Part shown: in pieces, positions 8,198 to 16,057 of the stretch
Layout: each line of letters begins with the position of its first letter
Position numbering within the stretch: position 1 is the first letter of the stretch
Assembly (NCBI RefSeq): GCF_008704395.1
Contig: NZ_CP023695.1
Coordinates: 4,464,001 to 4,528,000, forward strand
Direction: 5' to 3'
Source: Streptomyces alboniger
GTDB taxonomy: Bacteria > Actinomycetota > Actinomycetes > Streptomycetales > Streptomycetaceae
Length of the DNA: 64,000 nucleotides
Position numbers and translations under genes: made by a program
Notes under the pieces: model-generated
What the model was told of the DNA's origin: nothing
Seen by the model: the letters and a program-made list of their open reading frames with translations, nothing else
The model's database searches: none

Positions 8198-8476
8198 ATG
8201 AGCCCGATTTTTCGTCGTACGGAGAAGAAGAAGCCCGCGGATCGCACGGTCACCCTGATCGGGAAGCCGGGCTGTCATCTGTGTGATGACGCACAGCTGG
8301 TGATCGAGAAGGTCTGCGGGGAGCTGGGGGCCGCGTGGGAGAAGAAGGACATCACTCAGGACGAGGAACTGCACCGGGCCTACTGGGAGCAGATCCCGGT
8401 CGTCCTGGTGGACGGGGAGCAGCACACCTTCTGGCGCGTGGACGAGGCCCGGCTGCGGCGCGAGCTGGCCGGCTGA
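8198..8476 (+). CDS. Glutaredoxin-like thioredoxin-fold protein
   Basis: A 92-residue glutaredoxin-like protein. After a short basic lead (MSPIFRRTEKKKPADR) comes the active-site strand VTLIGKPGCHLCDDAQ with CHLC as the CxxC redox pair. The cis-Pro segment is EQIPVVLVDGEQ. Length is right for a single-domain glutaredoxin. Its fixed position just before rex-hemA in actinobacteria suggests a link to redox control of haem synthesis, but this is context only. Its electron donor is unknown. Confidence 0.88.
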   Translation: MSPIFRRTEKKKPADRTVTLIGKPGCHLCDDAQLVIEKVCGELGAAWEKKDITQDEELHRAYWEQIPVVLVDGEQHTFWRVDEARLRRELAG

Positions 8477-8783
8477 CCGTCTGAAGTTACTGACCGGGTA
8501 GTCCAAACTGGCCCCGAAGTCGTTTACGCTTTGGGGCGGTTTTGGTCTCGGGGGCGATGATCGTGAGGGAGAGTGTGCGGTTTTGCCCCCATCCAATAAG
8601 CAACGGCGCCGCCCGCGCTTCGGTTCCACGATCGTGCGCCGGGGGCGCGTGACCCCGGTCACGTTGGCCGGGCAAATCGGACACAATCTTTGTGCACGCG
8701 TTCACAAAGACATAGCCTGCTGTCGACGGGGCGGTCTGGGGACGAGTGACCGCCTACAGCCCCGCTCTACCCGCAGGAGCACC
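8477..8783. promoter_or_regulatory. Gene-free leader before rex, holding the rex operator
   Basis: 307 bases with no supported gene. The notable content is the Rex operator and overlapping promoter near 8690-8718. An in-frame upward extension of rex to 8583 exists but crosses that operator and is Arg/Cys-rich, so I treat it as non-coding. Confidence 0.6.
8690..8718 (+). promoter_or_regulatory. Rex operator (ROP) overlapping the rex-hemACD promoter
   Basis: TTGTGCACGCGTTCACAA (8690-8707) matches the Rex consensus TTGTGAANNNNTTCACAA closely. The same bases supply a -35 (TTGTGC), with TAGCCT at 8713-8718 after 17 bases. Rex bound here would block RNA polymerase; high NADH releases it. It lies about 65 bases before the rex start. 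Autoregulation of rex-hemACD by Rex is established in S. coelicolor. Confidence 0.88.
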
Positions 8784-9539
8784 GTGGCAACTGGCCGAAC
8801 TCACCGACCGGCGACCCGCAGCCGAGGGATTCCCGAGGCCACTGTCGCCAGGCTTCCGCTGTACCTCCGAGCCCTCACCGCACTGTCGGAGCGCTCGGTG
8901 CCCACGGTCTCCTCCGAGGAGCTCGCGGCCGCCGCGGGGGTCAACTCCGCGAAGCTGCGCAAGGACTTCTCGTACCTCGGTTCGTACGGGACGCGAGGCG
9001 TCGGCTACGACGTCGAGTATCTCGTGTACCAGATCTCCCGTGAACTCGGCCTGACGCAGGATTGGCCTGTTGTCATCGTCGGCATCGGCAACCTCGGCGC
9101 CGCCCTGGCCAACTACGGCGGGTTCGCCTCGCGTGGTTTCCGTGTCGCGGCGCTGATCGACGCCGATCCGGCAATGGCCGGAAAGCCCGTCGCCGGCATG
9201 CCCGTGCAGCACACCGACGACCTTGAGCGGATCATCGAGGACAACGGCGTCTCGATCGGTGTCATCGCCACCCCGGCCGGGGCGGCCCAGCAGGTCTGCG
9301 AGCGGCTCGTCGCCGCGGGTGTGACCTCCATCCTGAACTTCGCGCCGACCGTGCTCTCCGTGCCGGACGGCGTCGACGTACGCAAGGTCGACCTCTCCAT
9401 CGAGTTGCAGATCCTCGCCTTCCACGAGCAACGCAAGGCCGGTGAGGAGGCCGCCGCGGACGGTGTCGCGCCGCCCGTCGCGGCCAAGCCGCACCGCAAG
9501 GGACCCGACGGGGACGTCCCCGCCGTGATGCCGGCATGA
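8784..9539 (+). CDS. rex: Redox-sensing transcriptional repressor Rex
   Basis: A 251-residue repressor that senses the NADH/NAD+ ratio. The GTG at 8784 gives VATGRTHRPATRSRGIPE, matching known Rex proteins, with GCAGGAG just before it. The N-terminal winged helix includes SSEELAAAAGVNSAKLRKDFSYLG. The C-terminal Rossmann domain starts at VVIVGIGNLGAALANYGGF, and its last helix (LSIELQILAFHEQRKAGEEAAADG) is the domain-swapped dimer helix. The tail ends DGDVPAVMPA. It overlaps hemA by ATGA, so haem synthesis genes are translated with their regulator. Confidence 0.97.
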   Translation: MATGRTHRPATRSRGIPEATVARLPLYLRALTALSERSVPTVSSEELAAAAGVNSAKLRKDFSYLGSYGTRGVGYDVEYLVYQISRELGLTQDWPVVIVGIGNLGAALANYGGFASRGFRVAALIDADPAMAGKPVAGMPVQHTDDLERIIEDNGVSIGVIATPAGAAQQVCERLVAAGVTSILNFAPTVLSVPDGVDVRKVDLSIELQILAFHEQRKAGEEAAADGVAPPVAAKPHRKGPDGDVPAVMPA

Positions 9540-11269
9540 GTCTCCTGGTCGTAGGGCTGAGCCATCGCAGCGCTCCGGTGAGCGTCCTGGAGCGCGCCGC
9601 GCTGCCCGCGGACACGCAGGCGAAGCTGTTGCAGGACTCGGTGGCCGCCGAGCCCGCGGCCGAGGCGGCCGTGCTCGCCACCTGCAACCGCATCGAGCTG
9701 TACGCGGACGTCGACAAGTTCCACGCGGGTGTCGCCGAGCTGTCGACGCTGCTCGCGCAGCACAGCGGGGTGGGCCTGGACGAGCTGACTCCTTATCTGT
9801 ACGTCCACTACGAGGACCGGGCCGTCCATCACCTCTTCTCGGTGGCGTGCGGCCTCGACTCGATGGTCGTCGGCGAGGGGCAGATCCTCGGGCAGATCAA
9901 GGACGCCCTCGCGCGTGCGCAGGAGCTGCACACCGCGGGCCGGCTCCTCAACGACCTGTTCCAGCAGGCCCTCAGGGTCGGCAAGCGCGCGCACTCCGAG
10001 ACCGGGATCGACCGGGCCGGGCAGTCGCTCGTCACCTTCGGCCTCGAACAGCTCGCCGTGCGCGAGCCGGTCGAGACCTGGGCCAAGGGCAAGCGGGCCC
10101 TGGTCATCGGCGCGGGCTCCATGTCCTCGCTCGCCGCGGCGACGCTCGCGCGGGCCGGGGTCGAGGAGGTCGTGGTCGCCAACCGCACGCTGGAGCGCGC
10201 CGAGCGGCTCGCGGCCATCCTGGGGGAGCAGGGCGACGCGGGCGTGAGCGCGCGAGCCGTGCCCATGGACCAGGTGGCCCACGAACTGACACGTGCCGAT
10301 GTGGCGGTGTCCTGCACGGGCGCCACCGGTCTGGTGCTGACGGCGGACGCGGTCGCCGCGGCCGTCGAGGGGCGCCTGCCCGCGGGCGCCTGGGCGGGTG
10401 ACCTCCCCGCGCAGGCCAGGAACGGCTCGGCGGGCCAGACCGCGTCGCAGCCGACCGTGGCCGACGAGGGCTGCCCCGTCGACCTCTCCGCGCCGCGCGG
10501 CTTCTCCGTCGCCGGTGAGGCCGCCGTCGCCGGGATGGACGCCGCGTCCCTGGAGCAGCACGCCGCCTGGGTGGACAACGCCCCGGCCGAGCGCCGCGAG
10601 GAGAAGGCCGACCCGCAGGCCGAGGCGGACGCCATCGCCGCGCTGGTGGCGGCCGCGCGCGTCTCGGGCAGGCTGCCCGAGCGGCGCAGGCCCCTCCCGT
10701 CGGCGAGTGCGGCCCGCCCGGCCGTGCTGGCCCTGCTCGACCTCGCCATGCCCCGCGACATCGACGCCGCCGTGCACCGCATCCCCGGCGTACGTCTTGT
10801 CGACATCGAGTCGCTGGCCGAGGCCTCCGCCGACGCCCCGATGGCCGCGGACGTCGAGCAGGTGCGCGGCATCGTCTCCGACGAGGTCGCCGCCTTCGGT
10901 GCCGCGCAGCGCGCCGCGCACATCACGCCTACCGTGGTCGCCCTGCGCACCATGGCCGCCGATGTGGTGGCGAGCGAGATCGCGCGGCTCGACGGACGGC
11001 TGCCGGGCCTCGGGGACAAGCAGCGCGCGGAGATCACGCAGACCGTGCGCCGCGTCGTGGACAAACTGCTGCACGCGCCGACGGTGCGGGTCAAGCAGCT
11101 GGCGAGCGAGCCGGGCGGCGCCGGGTACGCGGACGCGCTGCGCACGCTCTTCGACCTCGACCCGCAGACGGTCGCGGCGGTCAGCAGGGCCGACCACCTG
11201 ACCGCGGACCGCCCGAACGCCGACCACGTGAACAACGAGAACGACGACCCGAATAGAGGCCGGGCATGA
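9536..11269 (+). CDS. hemA: Glutamyl-tRNA reductase HemA
   Basis: 577 residues; first committed enzyme of the C5 tetrapyrrole route (glutamyl-tRNA to glutamate-1-semialdehyde, with NADPH). The catalytic Cys is residue 50 in LATCNRIELY. The NADPH site is ALVIGAGSMSSLAA (188-201). The dimerisation helices are at the C-terminus. It is about 150 residues longer than most bacterial HemA. A Gly/Ala-rich, low-conservation insert of about 115 residues (roughly 279-393) interrupts the NADPH domain before PAVLALLDLAMPRDID. Such inserts occur in Streptomyces HemA. It overlaps both rex and hemC by ATGA. Confidence 0.96.
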   Translation: MSLLVVGLSHRSAPVSVLERAALPADTQAKLLQDSVAAEPAAEAAVLATCNRIELYADVDKFHAGVAELSTLLAQHSGVGLDELTPYLYVHYEDRAVHHLFSVACGLDSMVVGEGQILGQIKDALARAQELHTAGRLLNDLFQQALRVGKRAHSETGIDRAGQSLVTFGLEQLAVREPVETWAKGKRALVIGAGSMSSLAAATLARAGVEEVVVANRTLERAERLAAILGEQGDAGVSARAVPMDQVAHELTRADVAVSCTGATGLVLTADAVAAAVEGRLPAGAWAGDLPAQARNGSAGQTASQPTVADEGCPVDLSAPRGFSVAGEAAVAGMDAASLEQHAAWVDNAPAERREEKADPQAEADAIAALVAAARVSGRLPERRRPLPSASAARPAVLALLDLAMPRDIDAAVHRIPGVRLVDIESLAEASADAPMAADVEQVRGIVSDEVAAFGAAQRAAHITPTVVALRTMAADVVASEIARLDGRLPGLGDKQRAEITQTVRRVVDKLLHAPTVRVKQLASEPGGAGYADALRTLFDLDPQTVAAVSRADHLTADRPNADHVNNENDDPNRGRA

Positions 11270-12225
11270 CCGAGAGGGCTCTGAGGCTCGGGACCAGGCG
11301 CAGCAAGCTGGCCATGGCCCAGTCGGGCCAAGTGGCCGAAAAGGTGCGGCAGTTGACCGGCCGCCCCGTCGAACTCGTGGAGATCACGACGTACGGCGAC
11401 ATCTCGCGCGAGCACCTGGCGCAGATCGGCGGCACCGGCGTCTTCGTCGCCGCCCTGCGCGAGGCGCTGGTCCGGGGCGAGGTCGACTTCGCCGTGCACT
11501 CGCTCAAGGACCTGCCCACCGCGCAGCCCGAGGAACTCGTCCTCGCCGCCGTGCCGGAGCGCGAGGACCCCCGCGACGTCCTGATCGCCCGCGACGGGCT
11601 GACCTTCGCCGAGCTGCCCGACGGCGCTCGGGTCGGCACCGGCTCGCCGCGCCGCATGGCGCAGCTGAACGCCTACGCGCGCAGCCACGGCATGACCATC
11701 CAGACCGTGCCGATCCGCGGGAACATCGACACCCGCATCGGATACGTGCACAAGGGGGAGCTCGACGCCGTCGTGCTCGCCGCCGCCGGACTGAGCCGCA
11801 TCGGCCGGACCGGCGAGGTGACCGACTTCCTGTCGGTCGACACCGTTCTGCCCGCCCCCGGCCAGGGGGCACTGGCGATCGAGTGTGCCGCGCACAACGC
11901 GTCACTCGCCGCCGCGCTCGCCGAGCTCGACGACCCGTACACCCGGGCCGCCGTGACCGCCGAGCGGTCCCTGCTCGCCGCCCTGGAAGCCGGTTGCAGC
12001 GCACCTGTGGGTGCGTTGGCCGACTTGCTGGCCGACGGGCAGATTGTCAAGGAAATGCGCCTGCGCGGTGTCGTCGGTACGACCGACGGCTCGACGCTGG
12101 TGCAGCTGTCCACCACCGGTCCCGTGCCCGAGACGGAGACGCAAGCCATGGCGCTTGGCCGTGAACTCGCGGTCGAGATGCTCGCCAAGGGCGCGGCCGG
12201 TCTGATGGGGGAGCGAGCACTTTGA
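11266..12225 (+). CDS. hemC: Porphobilinogen deaminase (hydroxymethylbilane synthase) HemC
   Basis: A 319-residue enzyme that joins four porphobilinogens into hydroxymethylbilane in the cytoplasm. It starts RALRLGTRRSKLAMAQS, the family signature. Cys244 in LLAALEAGCSAPVGA carries the dipyrromethane cofactor. The catalytic Asp sits in HSLKDLPT. It overlaps hemA by ATGA and the TTG start of hemD by four bases, so it is the third gene of a tightly coupled operon under Rex. Confidence 0.97.
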   Translation: MTERALRLGTRRSKLAMAQSGQVAEKVRQLTGRPVELVEITTYGDISREHLAQIGGTGVFVAALREALVRGEVDFAVHSLKDLPTAQPEELVLAAVPEREDPRDVLIARDGLTFAELPDGARVGTGSPRRMAQLNAYARSHGMTIQTVPIRGNIDTRIGYVHKGELDAVVLAAAGLSRIGRTGEVTDFLSVDTVLPAPGQGALAIECAAHNASLAAALAELDDPYTRAAVTAERSLLAALEAGCSAPVGALADLLADGQIVKEMRLRGVVGTTDGSTLVQLSTTGPVPETETQAMALGRELAVEMLAKGAAGLMGERAL

Positions 12226-13880
12226 GCCCCACCTCGAACCTTCCCGGCATTCCCGCACACGGGCACGTCACCTTCCTGGGTGCCGGACCCGGAGATCCGG
12301 GACTGCTGACCCTGCGCGCCGTCGAGGCGCTGGCCCGAGCGGATGTGCTGATCGCCGAGCCTGATGTGCTCGACGTCGTCCGTGTGCATGCCAAGGGAGG
12401 TGTGGACACACCCCTGCCGCCGACCACTGACGACACGTCAGCAACCGCGGACACGACGACGATCCGAGTCGCCGCCAATCTTGTCATGGAGGCCGCGAGG
12501 GGCGGCAAGCGGGTCGTGCGCGCGGTCAGCGGCGACCCCGGCCTCGACACGGACGCGGCGCAGGAGATGCTCGCCTGCGCCGCCGAGGGCATCTCCTTCG
12601 AGGTCGTGCCGGGCATCGCGGCCGCGGTCGGTGTGCCCGCGTACGCCGGTGTGCCGCTGCGGGACTCGCAGGGCGCGGACGTCCGCTTCGTCGACGCCCG
12701 TACGGCGTCCGACCGCTGCTGGAGCGAGGTCGGCGCGTCCGACGGGACCGCGGTGGTCTCCACGTCGCTCGACTCCGTCGCGGCGGCCGCGGGCGAGCTG
12801 GTGGCCGCGGGCCGCAAGCCGGACACCCCGATGACGGTGACCATCGCCGGTACGACGACGCGCCAGCGCACCTGGAACGCGACGCTCGGCACCATCGCGC
12901 AGGTCCTCAAGCAGGCGAAGGTGCTGCCCTCGCCCGACGGGGGGCAGCCCGTCATAGCCGTGGTCGGCGAGCGCTCCGCCGCCGCCCAGCGCGACCAGCT
13001 GTCGTGGTTCGAGTCGAAGCCCCTCTTCGGCTGGCGCGTGCTCGTCCCGCGTACGAAGGAGCAGGCGGCCTCGCTCTCCGACCAGCTGCGCTCCTACGGC
13101 GCGGTGCCGCACGAGGTGCCGACCATCGCGGTCGAGCCGCCGCGCACGCCCCAGCAGATGGAGCGCGCGGTCAAGGGCCTGGTCACCGGGCGGTACGAGT
13201 GGATCGCCTTCACGTCCGTCAACGCGGTGAAGGCGGTGCGGGAGAAGTTCGAGGAGTACGGGCTCGACGCGCGTGCCTTCGCCGGGATCAAGGTCGCGGC
13301 CGTCGGTGAGCAGACGGCCGCCGCGCTGATCGCCTTCGGCGTCAAGCCCGACCTGGTGCCGAGCGGTGAGCAGTCGGCCGCGGGCCTCCTGGAGGACTGG
13401 CCGCCCTACGACCCGGTCTTCGACCCGATCGACCGCGTCTTCCTGCCGCGGGCCGACATCGCCACGGAGACGCTGGTCGCCGGTCTCATCGACCTGGGCT
13501 GGGAGGTCGACGACGTCACGGCCTACCGGACCGTGCGCGCCTCGCCGCCGCCGGCAGAGACGCGGGAGGCCATCAAGGGCGGCGGTTTCGACGCCGTGCT
13601 CTTCACGTCCTCCTCGACCGTGCGCAACCTCGTCGGCATCGCGGGCAAGCCGCACAACGTGACGGTCATCGCGTGTATCGGCCCCGCCACCGCGAAGACG
13701 GCGGAGGAGCACGGGCTGCGGGTGGACGTGATGGCTCCGGAGCCCTCGGTGCACAAGCTGGCCCAGGCGCTGGCCGACTTCGGTTCGCAGCGGCGGGCCG
13801 CGGCGCTGGACGCCGGGGACCCCGTGACGCGGCCGAGCGAGCGTCGGCCCGGTTCGCGTCGGCGACGCACCGCGCCGTAG
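12222..13880 (+). CDS. hemD: HemD fusion: methyltransferase-like domain plus uroporphyrinogen-III synthase
   Basis: 552 residues from a TTG start overlapping the hemC stop. Residues 14-250 form a CobA-type tetrapyrrole methyltransferase domain with [18 protein letters not shown]. The canonical RLKGGDPFVFGR loop of active enzymes reads [14 protein letters not shown] here, so methylation activity is doubtful. From about 265 ([16 protein letters not shown]) to 515 lies uroporphyrinogen-III synthase, which closes hydroxymethylbilane to uroporphyrinogen [16 protein letters not shown] is typical. The basic tail ([16 protein letters not shown]) looks disordered. A hairpin terminator follows directly. 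Confidence 0.93.
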   Translation: MSPTSNLPGIPAHGHVTFLGAGPGDPGLLTLRAVEALARADVLIAEPDVLDVVRVHAKGGVDTPLPPTTDDTSATADTTTIRVAANLVMEAARGGKRVVRAVSGDPGLDTDAAQEMLACAAEGISFEVVPGIAAAVGVPAYAGVPLRDSQGADVRFVDARTASDRCWSEVGASDGTAVVSTSLDSVAAAAGELVAAGRKPDTPMTVTIAGTTTRQRTWNATLGTIAQVLKQAKVLPSPDGGQPVIAVVGERSAAAQRDQLSWFESKPLFGWRVLVPRTKEQAASLSDQLRSYGAVPHEVPTIAVEPPRTPQQMERAVKGLVTGRYEWIAFTSVNAVKAVREKFEEYGLDARAFAGIKVAAVGEQTAAALIAFGVKPDLVPSGEQSAAGLLEDWPPYDPVFDPIDRVFLPRADIATETLVAGLIDLGWEVDDVTAYRTVRASPPPAETREAIKGGGFDAVLFTSSSTVRNLVGIAGKPHNVTVIACIGPATAKTAEEHGLRVDVMAPEPSVHKLAQALADFGSQRRAAALDAGDPVTRPSERRPGSRRRRTAP

Positions 13881-13884
13881 GTTC

Positions 13885-13914
13885 TTGTGGGCGGGCTTCC
13901 CGGCCCGCCCACAA
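13885..13914 (+). terminator. Hairpin between hemD and hemB
   Basis: A perfect 12-bp stem (13885-13896 with 13903-13914) and a 6-base loop, four bases after the hemD stop. It suggests that hemB, 31 bases on, is at least partly uncoupled from rex-hemACD. Confidence 0.75.
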
Positions 13915-13945
13915 CGACAGCAGCGTACGAATCCAGGTGACGTCA

Positions 13946-14935
13946 GTGACGAAGTACGGATCTTTCCCCGGTACGCGGCCGCGGCGGCTGCGGACGACTC
14001 CGGCCATGCGGCGCATGGTCGCCGAGACGCGGCTGCATCCGGCCGATCTGATCCTGCCCGCGTTCGTGCGCGAGGGGATCAGCGAGCCGGTGGCGATCGG
14101 CTCCATGCCCGGCGTCTTCCAGCACACCCGCGACACTTTGAAGAAGGCGGCCGTCGAGGCGCTGGAGGCCGGGGTCTCCGGGATCATGCTCTTCGGGGTG
14201 CCGGAGGAGTCGAAGAAGGACGCCGCCGGGACGGTGGGCACCGACCCCGACGGGATCTTGCAGCTCGCCCTGCGGGACGTGCGTTCCGAGGTCGGCGACG
14301 ACCTCATCGTCATGTCCGACCTGTGCCTGGACGAGTTCACCGACCACGGGCACTGCGGGGTGCTGGACTCCGAGGGTCGCGTCGACAACGACGCGACCCT
14401 TGAGCGGTACGCGGAGATGGCCCAGGTCCAGGCCGACGCGGGCGCCCATGTGGTCGGCCCGAGCGGCATGATGGACGGTCAGATCGGCGTCGTCCGCGAC
14501 GCGTTGGACCAGGTCGGCCACGAGGACGTGTCGATCCTCGCCTACACCGTGAAGTACTCCTCGGCGTTCTTCGGCCCCTTCCGCGAGGCGGTCGGCTCGT
14601 CGCTGAAGGGCGACCGCAAGACGTACCAGCAGGACCCGGCCAACGCCCGGGAGTCCCTGCGGGAGCTGGCGCTCGATCTGGACGAGGGCGCCGACATGGT
14701 GATGGTGAAGCCCGCCGGGCCCTACCTCGACATCCTCGCGAAGGTCGCCGACGCGGTGGACGTGCCGGTGGCGGCGTACCAGATCAGCGGTGAGTACGCG
14801 ATGATCGAGGCCGCCGCCGAGCGCGGCTGGATCGACCGGGACAAGGCGATCATGGAGTCCCTCACGGGGATCAAGCGCGCGGGCGCCAACATGATCCTCA
14901 CGTACTGGGCCACCGAGGTGGCGCGGCAGCTGTGA
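13946..14935 (+). CDS. hemB: Delta-aminolevulinic acid dehydratase (porphobilinogen synthase) HemB
   Basis: A 329-residue enzyme that condenses two ALA molecules into porphobilinogen. The GTG at 13946 gives [25 protein letters not shown] lies just upstream and contains another in-frame GTG that I take as ribosome binding site. Schiff-base lysines are Lys203 ([13 protein letters not shown]) and Lys255 ([12 protein letters not shown]). The metal-site region is [17 protein letters not shown] terminator separates it from hemD. It completes the ALA-to-uroporphyrinogen set with hemC and hemD. Confidence 0.97.
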   Translation: MTKYGSFPGTRPRRLRTTPAMRRMVAETRLHPADLILPAFVREGISEPVAIGSMPGVFQHTRDTLKKAAVEALEAGVSGIMLFGVPEESKKDAAGTVGTDPDGILQLALRDVRSEVGDDLIVMSDLCLDEFTDHGHCGVLDSEGRVDNDATLERYAEMAQVQADAGAHVVGPSGMMDGQIGVVRDALDQVGHEDVSILAYTVKYSSAFFGPFREAVGSSLKGDRKTYQQDPANARESLRELALDLDEGADMVMVKPAGPYLDILAKVADAVDVPVAAYQISGEYAMIEAAAERGWIDRDKAIMESLTGIKRAGANMILTYWATEVARQL

Positions 14936-14964
14936 CCCCGGCTGCGGCCCCGGGCCGGTCGGGG
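14936..14964 (+). terminator. Nested GC hairpin after hemB
   Basis: An outer 5-bp stem (14936-14940 with 14960-14964) encloses an inner stem GGCCC/GGGCC (14946-14956), immediately after the hemB stop and before the SoxR-type promoter. Confidence 0.4.
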
Positions 14965-14965
14965 C

Positions 14966-14996
14966 TTGACCTCAACTTCGGTTGAGGTCGCAGAGT
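14966..14996 (+). promoter_or_regulatory. SoxR-type (MerR-family) promoter and operator
   Basis: TTGACC (14966-14971) and CAGAGT (14991-14996) are separated by 19 bases, the overlong spacer typical of MerR-family promoters. The spacer holds the 18-bp dyad CCTCAACTTCGGTTGAGG (14970-14987), with the same half-sites and spacing as the SoxR box (CCTCAA-N6-TTGAGG). It drives the quinone-oxidoreductase-like gene 44 bases on. SoxR responds to redox-active compounds such as quinones. Confidence 0.8.
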
Positions 14997-15039
14997 GGTG
15001 TGCAAGCGGTCCACGGAGGACCGGTCCGAGGAGGGCATG

Positions 15040-16017
15040 ATGCGCGCCGTTGTTCTGCATGAGTTCGGACCCGCCGAGAACCTGCGGTACGAGACCTGGC
15101 CGGACCCCGTCGCGGGCCCCGGCCAGGTGCGGATCGCCGTACGGGCGGCCGGGGCGCACTTCGTGGAGACCGTGATGCGGGCCGGTGAGGCCTCGGACAA
15201 GGCGCCGCCGCTGCCCGAACTGCCCGCGGTCCTCGGCGGAGAGGTCGCGGGCGTCGTCGACGCGGTCGGCCCCGGCGTGGACGCCTCCTGGCTCGGCCGG
15301 CCCGTCGTGACCTCGCACGGGGCGCCCGGCGGGTACGCCGATCTGGCGGTCGCCGCCGTCGACGAGCTGCACGCCGTCCCGGACGGGCTCGGTTTCGAGG
15401 ACGCCGTGACCATGGTGATGACCGGCGCCACCACCATGGGGCTGCTCGGGGTCGCCCGACTGCGGCCGGACGACGTGGTGTTGGTGACGTCCGCCGCCGG
15501 GGGAGTGGGGCGGCTCGTCGTGCAGTACGCGCACGCCATCGGCGCGACGGTCGTCGGCGCGGCGGGCGGACCCGGCAAGGTCGACGCGGTGCGGGCGCTC
15601 GGCGCCGATGTCGCCGTGGACTACAACGTGCCCGGGTGGGCCGACTCCGTCCGCGAACGGCTCGGGGGGCGGCCGGTCACCGCCGTCCTGGACGGCGTCG
15701 GGGGCGAAAAGGCCGCGGCCGCCTTCGAGTTGATCGGGCGGGGCGGGCGGTACGTCGTCATCGGCTGGTCCTCGCAGGAGGCCTTCGAGCCGACGCCGCA
15801 GGTCCTTGCCGGGCGGGGCATCTCGTACGCCAATGCCCTCATGGAGTTGATCGGACACCCCGAGGAGCGGCCCGCGCGGGAGCGGGAGGCTCTGGAGGCC
15901 GCCGCCAAGGGGGAGTTGGTGCCCTCGTGGCAGGCGTTCCCGCTGGCGCGGGCGGCGCAGGCGCATGCGGCGATGGAGCGGCGGGAGACCACGGGGAAGG
16001 TGGTGCTCGTCCCCTAG
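15040..16017 (+). CDS. Zinc-independent MDR quinone oxidoreductase-like protein
   Basis: About 325 residues of the medium-chain dehydrogenase family (quinone oxidoreductase branch). The start MRAVVLHEFGPAENLRYETW is preceded by GAGGAGGG; an ATG three bases earlier is equally possible. The cofactor domain has VTSAAGGVGRLVVQYAHAIGA, the NADPH-type glycine motif. Zinc-binding cysteines of alcohol dehydrogenases are missing. Expected role: NADPH-dependent reduction of quinones or enones, cytosolic. The SoxR box upstream fits a response to redox-cycling drugs. In S. coelicolor an oxidoreductase of this kind (SCO4266, from memory) is in the SoxR regulon. Confidence 0.85.
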   Translation: MRAVVLHEFGPAENLRYETWPDPVAGPGQVRIAVRAAGAHFVETVMRAGEASDKAPPLPELPAVLGGEVAGVVDAVGPGVDASWLGRPVVTSHGAPGGYADLAVAAVDELHAVPDGLGFEDAVTMVMTGATTMGLLGVARLRPDDVVLVTSAAGGVGRLVVQYAHAIGATVVGAAGGPGKVDAVRALGADVAVDYNVPGWADSVRERLGGRPVTAVLDGVGGEKAAAAFELIGRGGRYVVIGWSSQEAFEPTPQVLAGRGISYANALMELIGHPEERPAREREALEAAAKGELVPSWQAFPLARAAQAHAAMERRETTGKVVLVP

Positions 16018-16035
16018 GCGTCCAGGCCCCTAGTC

Positions 16036-16057
16036 GCCTAGCCGGGCCGGGCTAGGC
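16036..16057. terminator. Hairpin at the convergent ends of the MDR and UPF0114-IstB genes
   Basis: An 8-bp stem (16036-16043 with 16050-16057) and a 6-base loop. It overlaps the stop codon of the minus-strand gene and can serve both strands. Confidence 0.5.

Noticed and set aside
9829..11895. Long minus-strand frame opposite hemA-hemC
   Set aside because: Antisense shadow of two clear genes with no motif or ribosome binding site.
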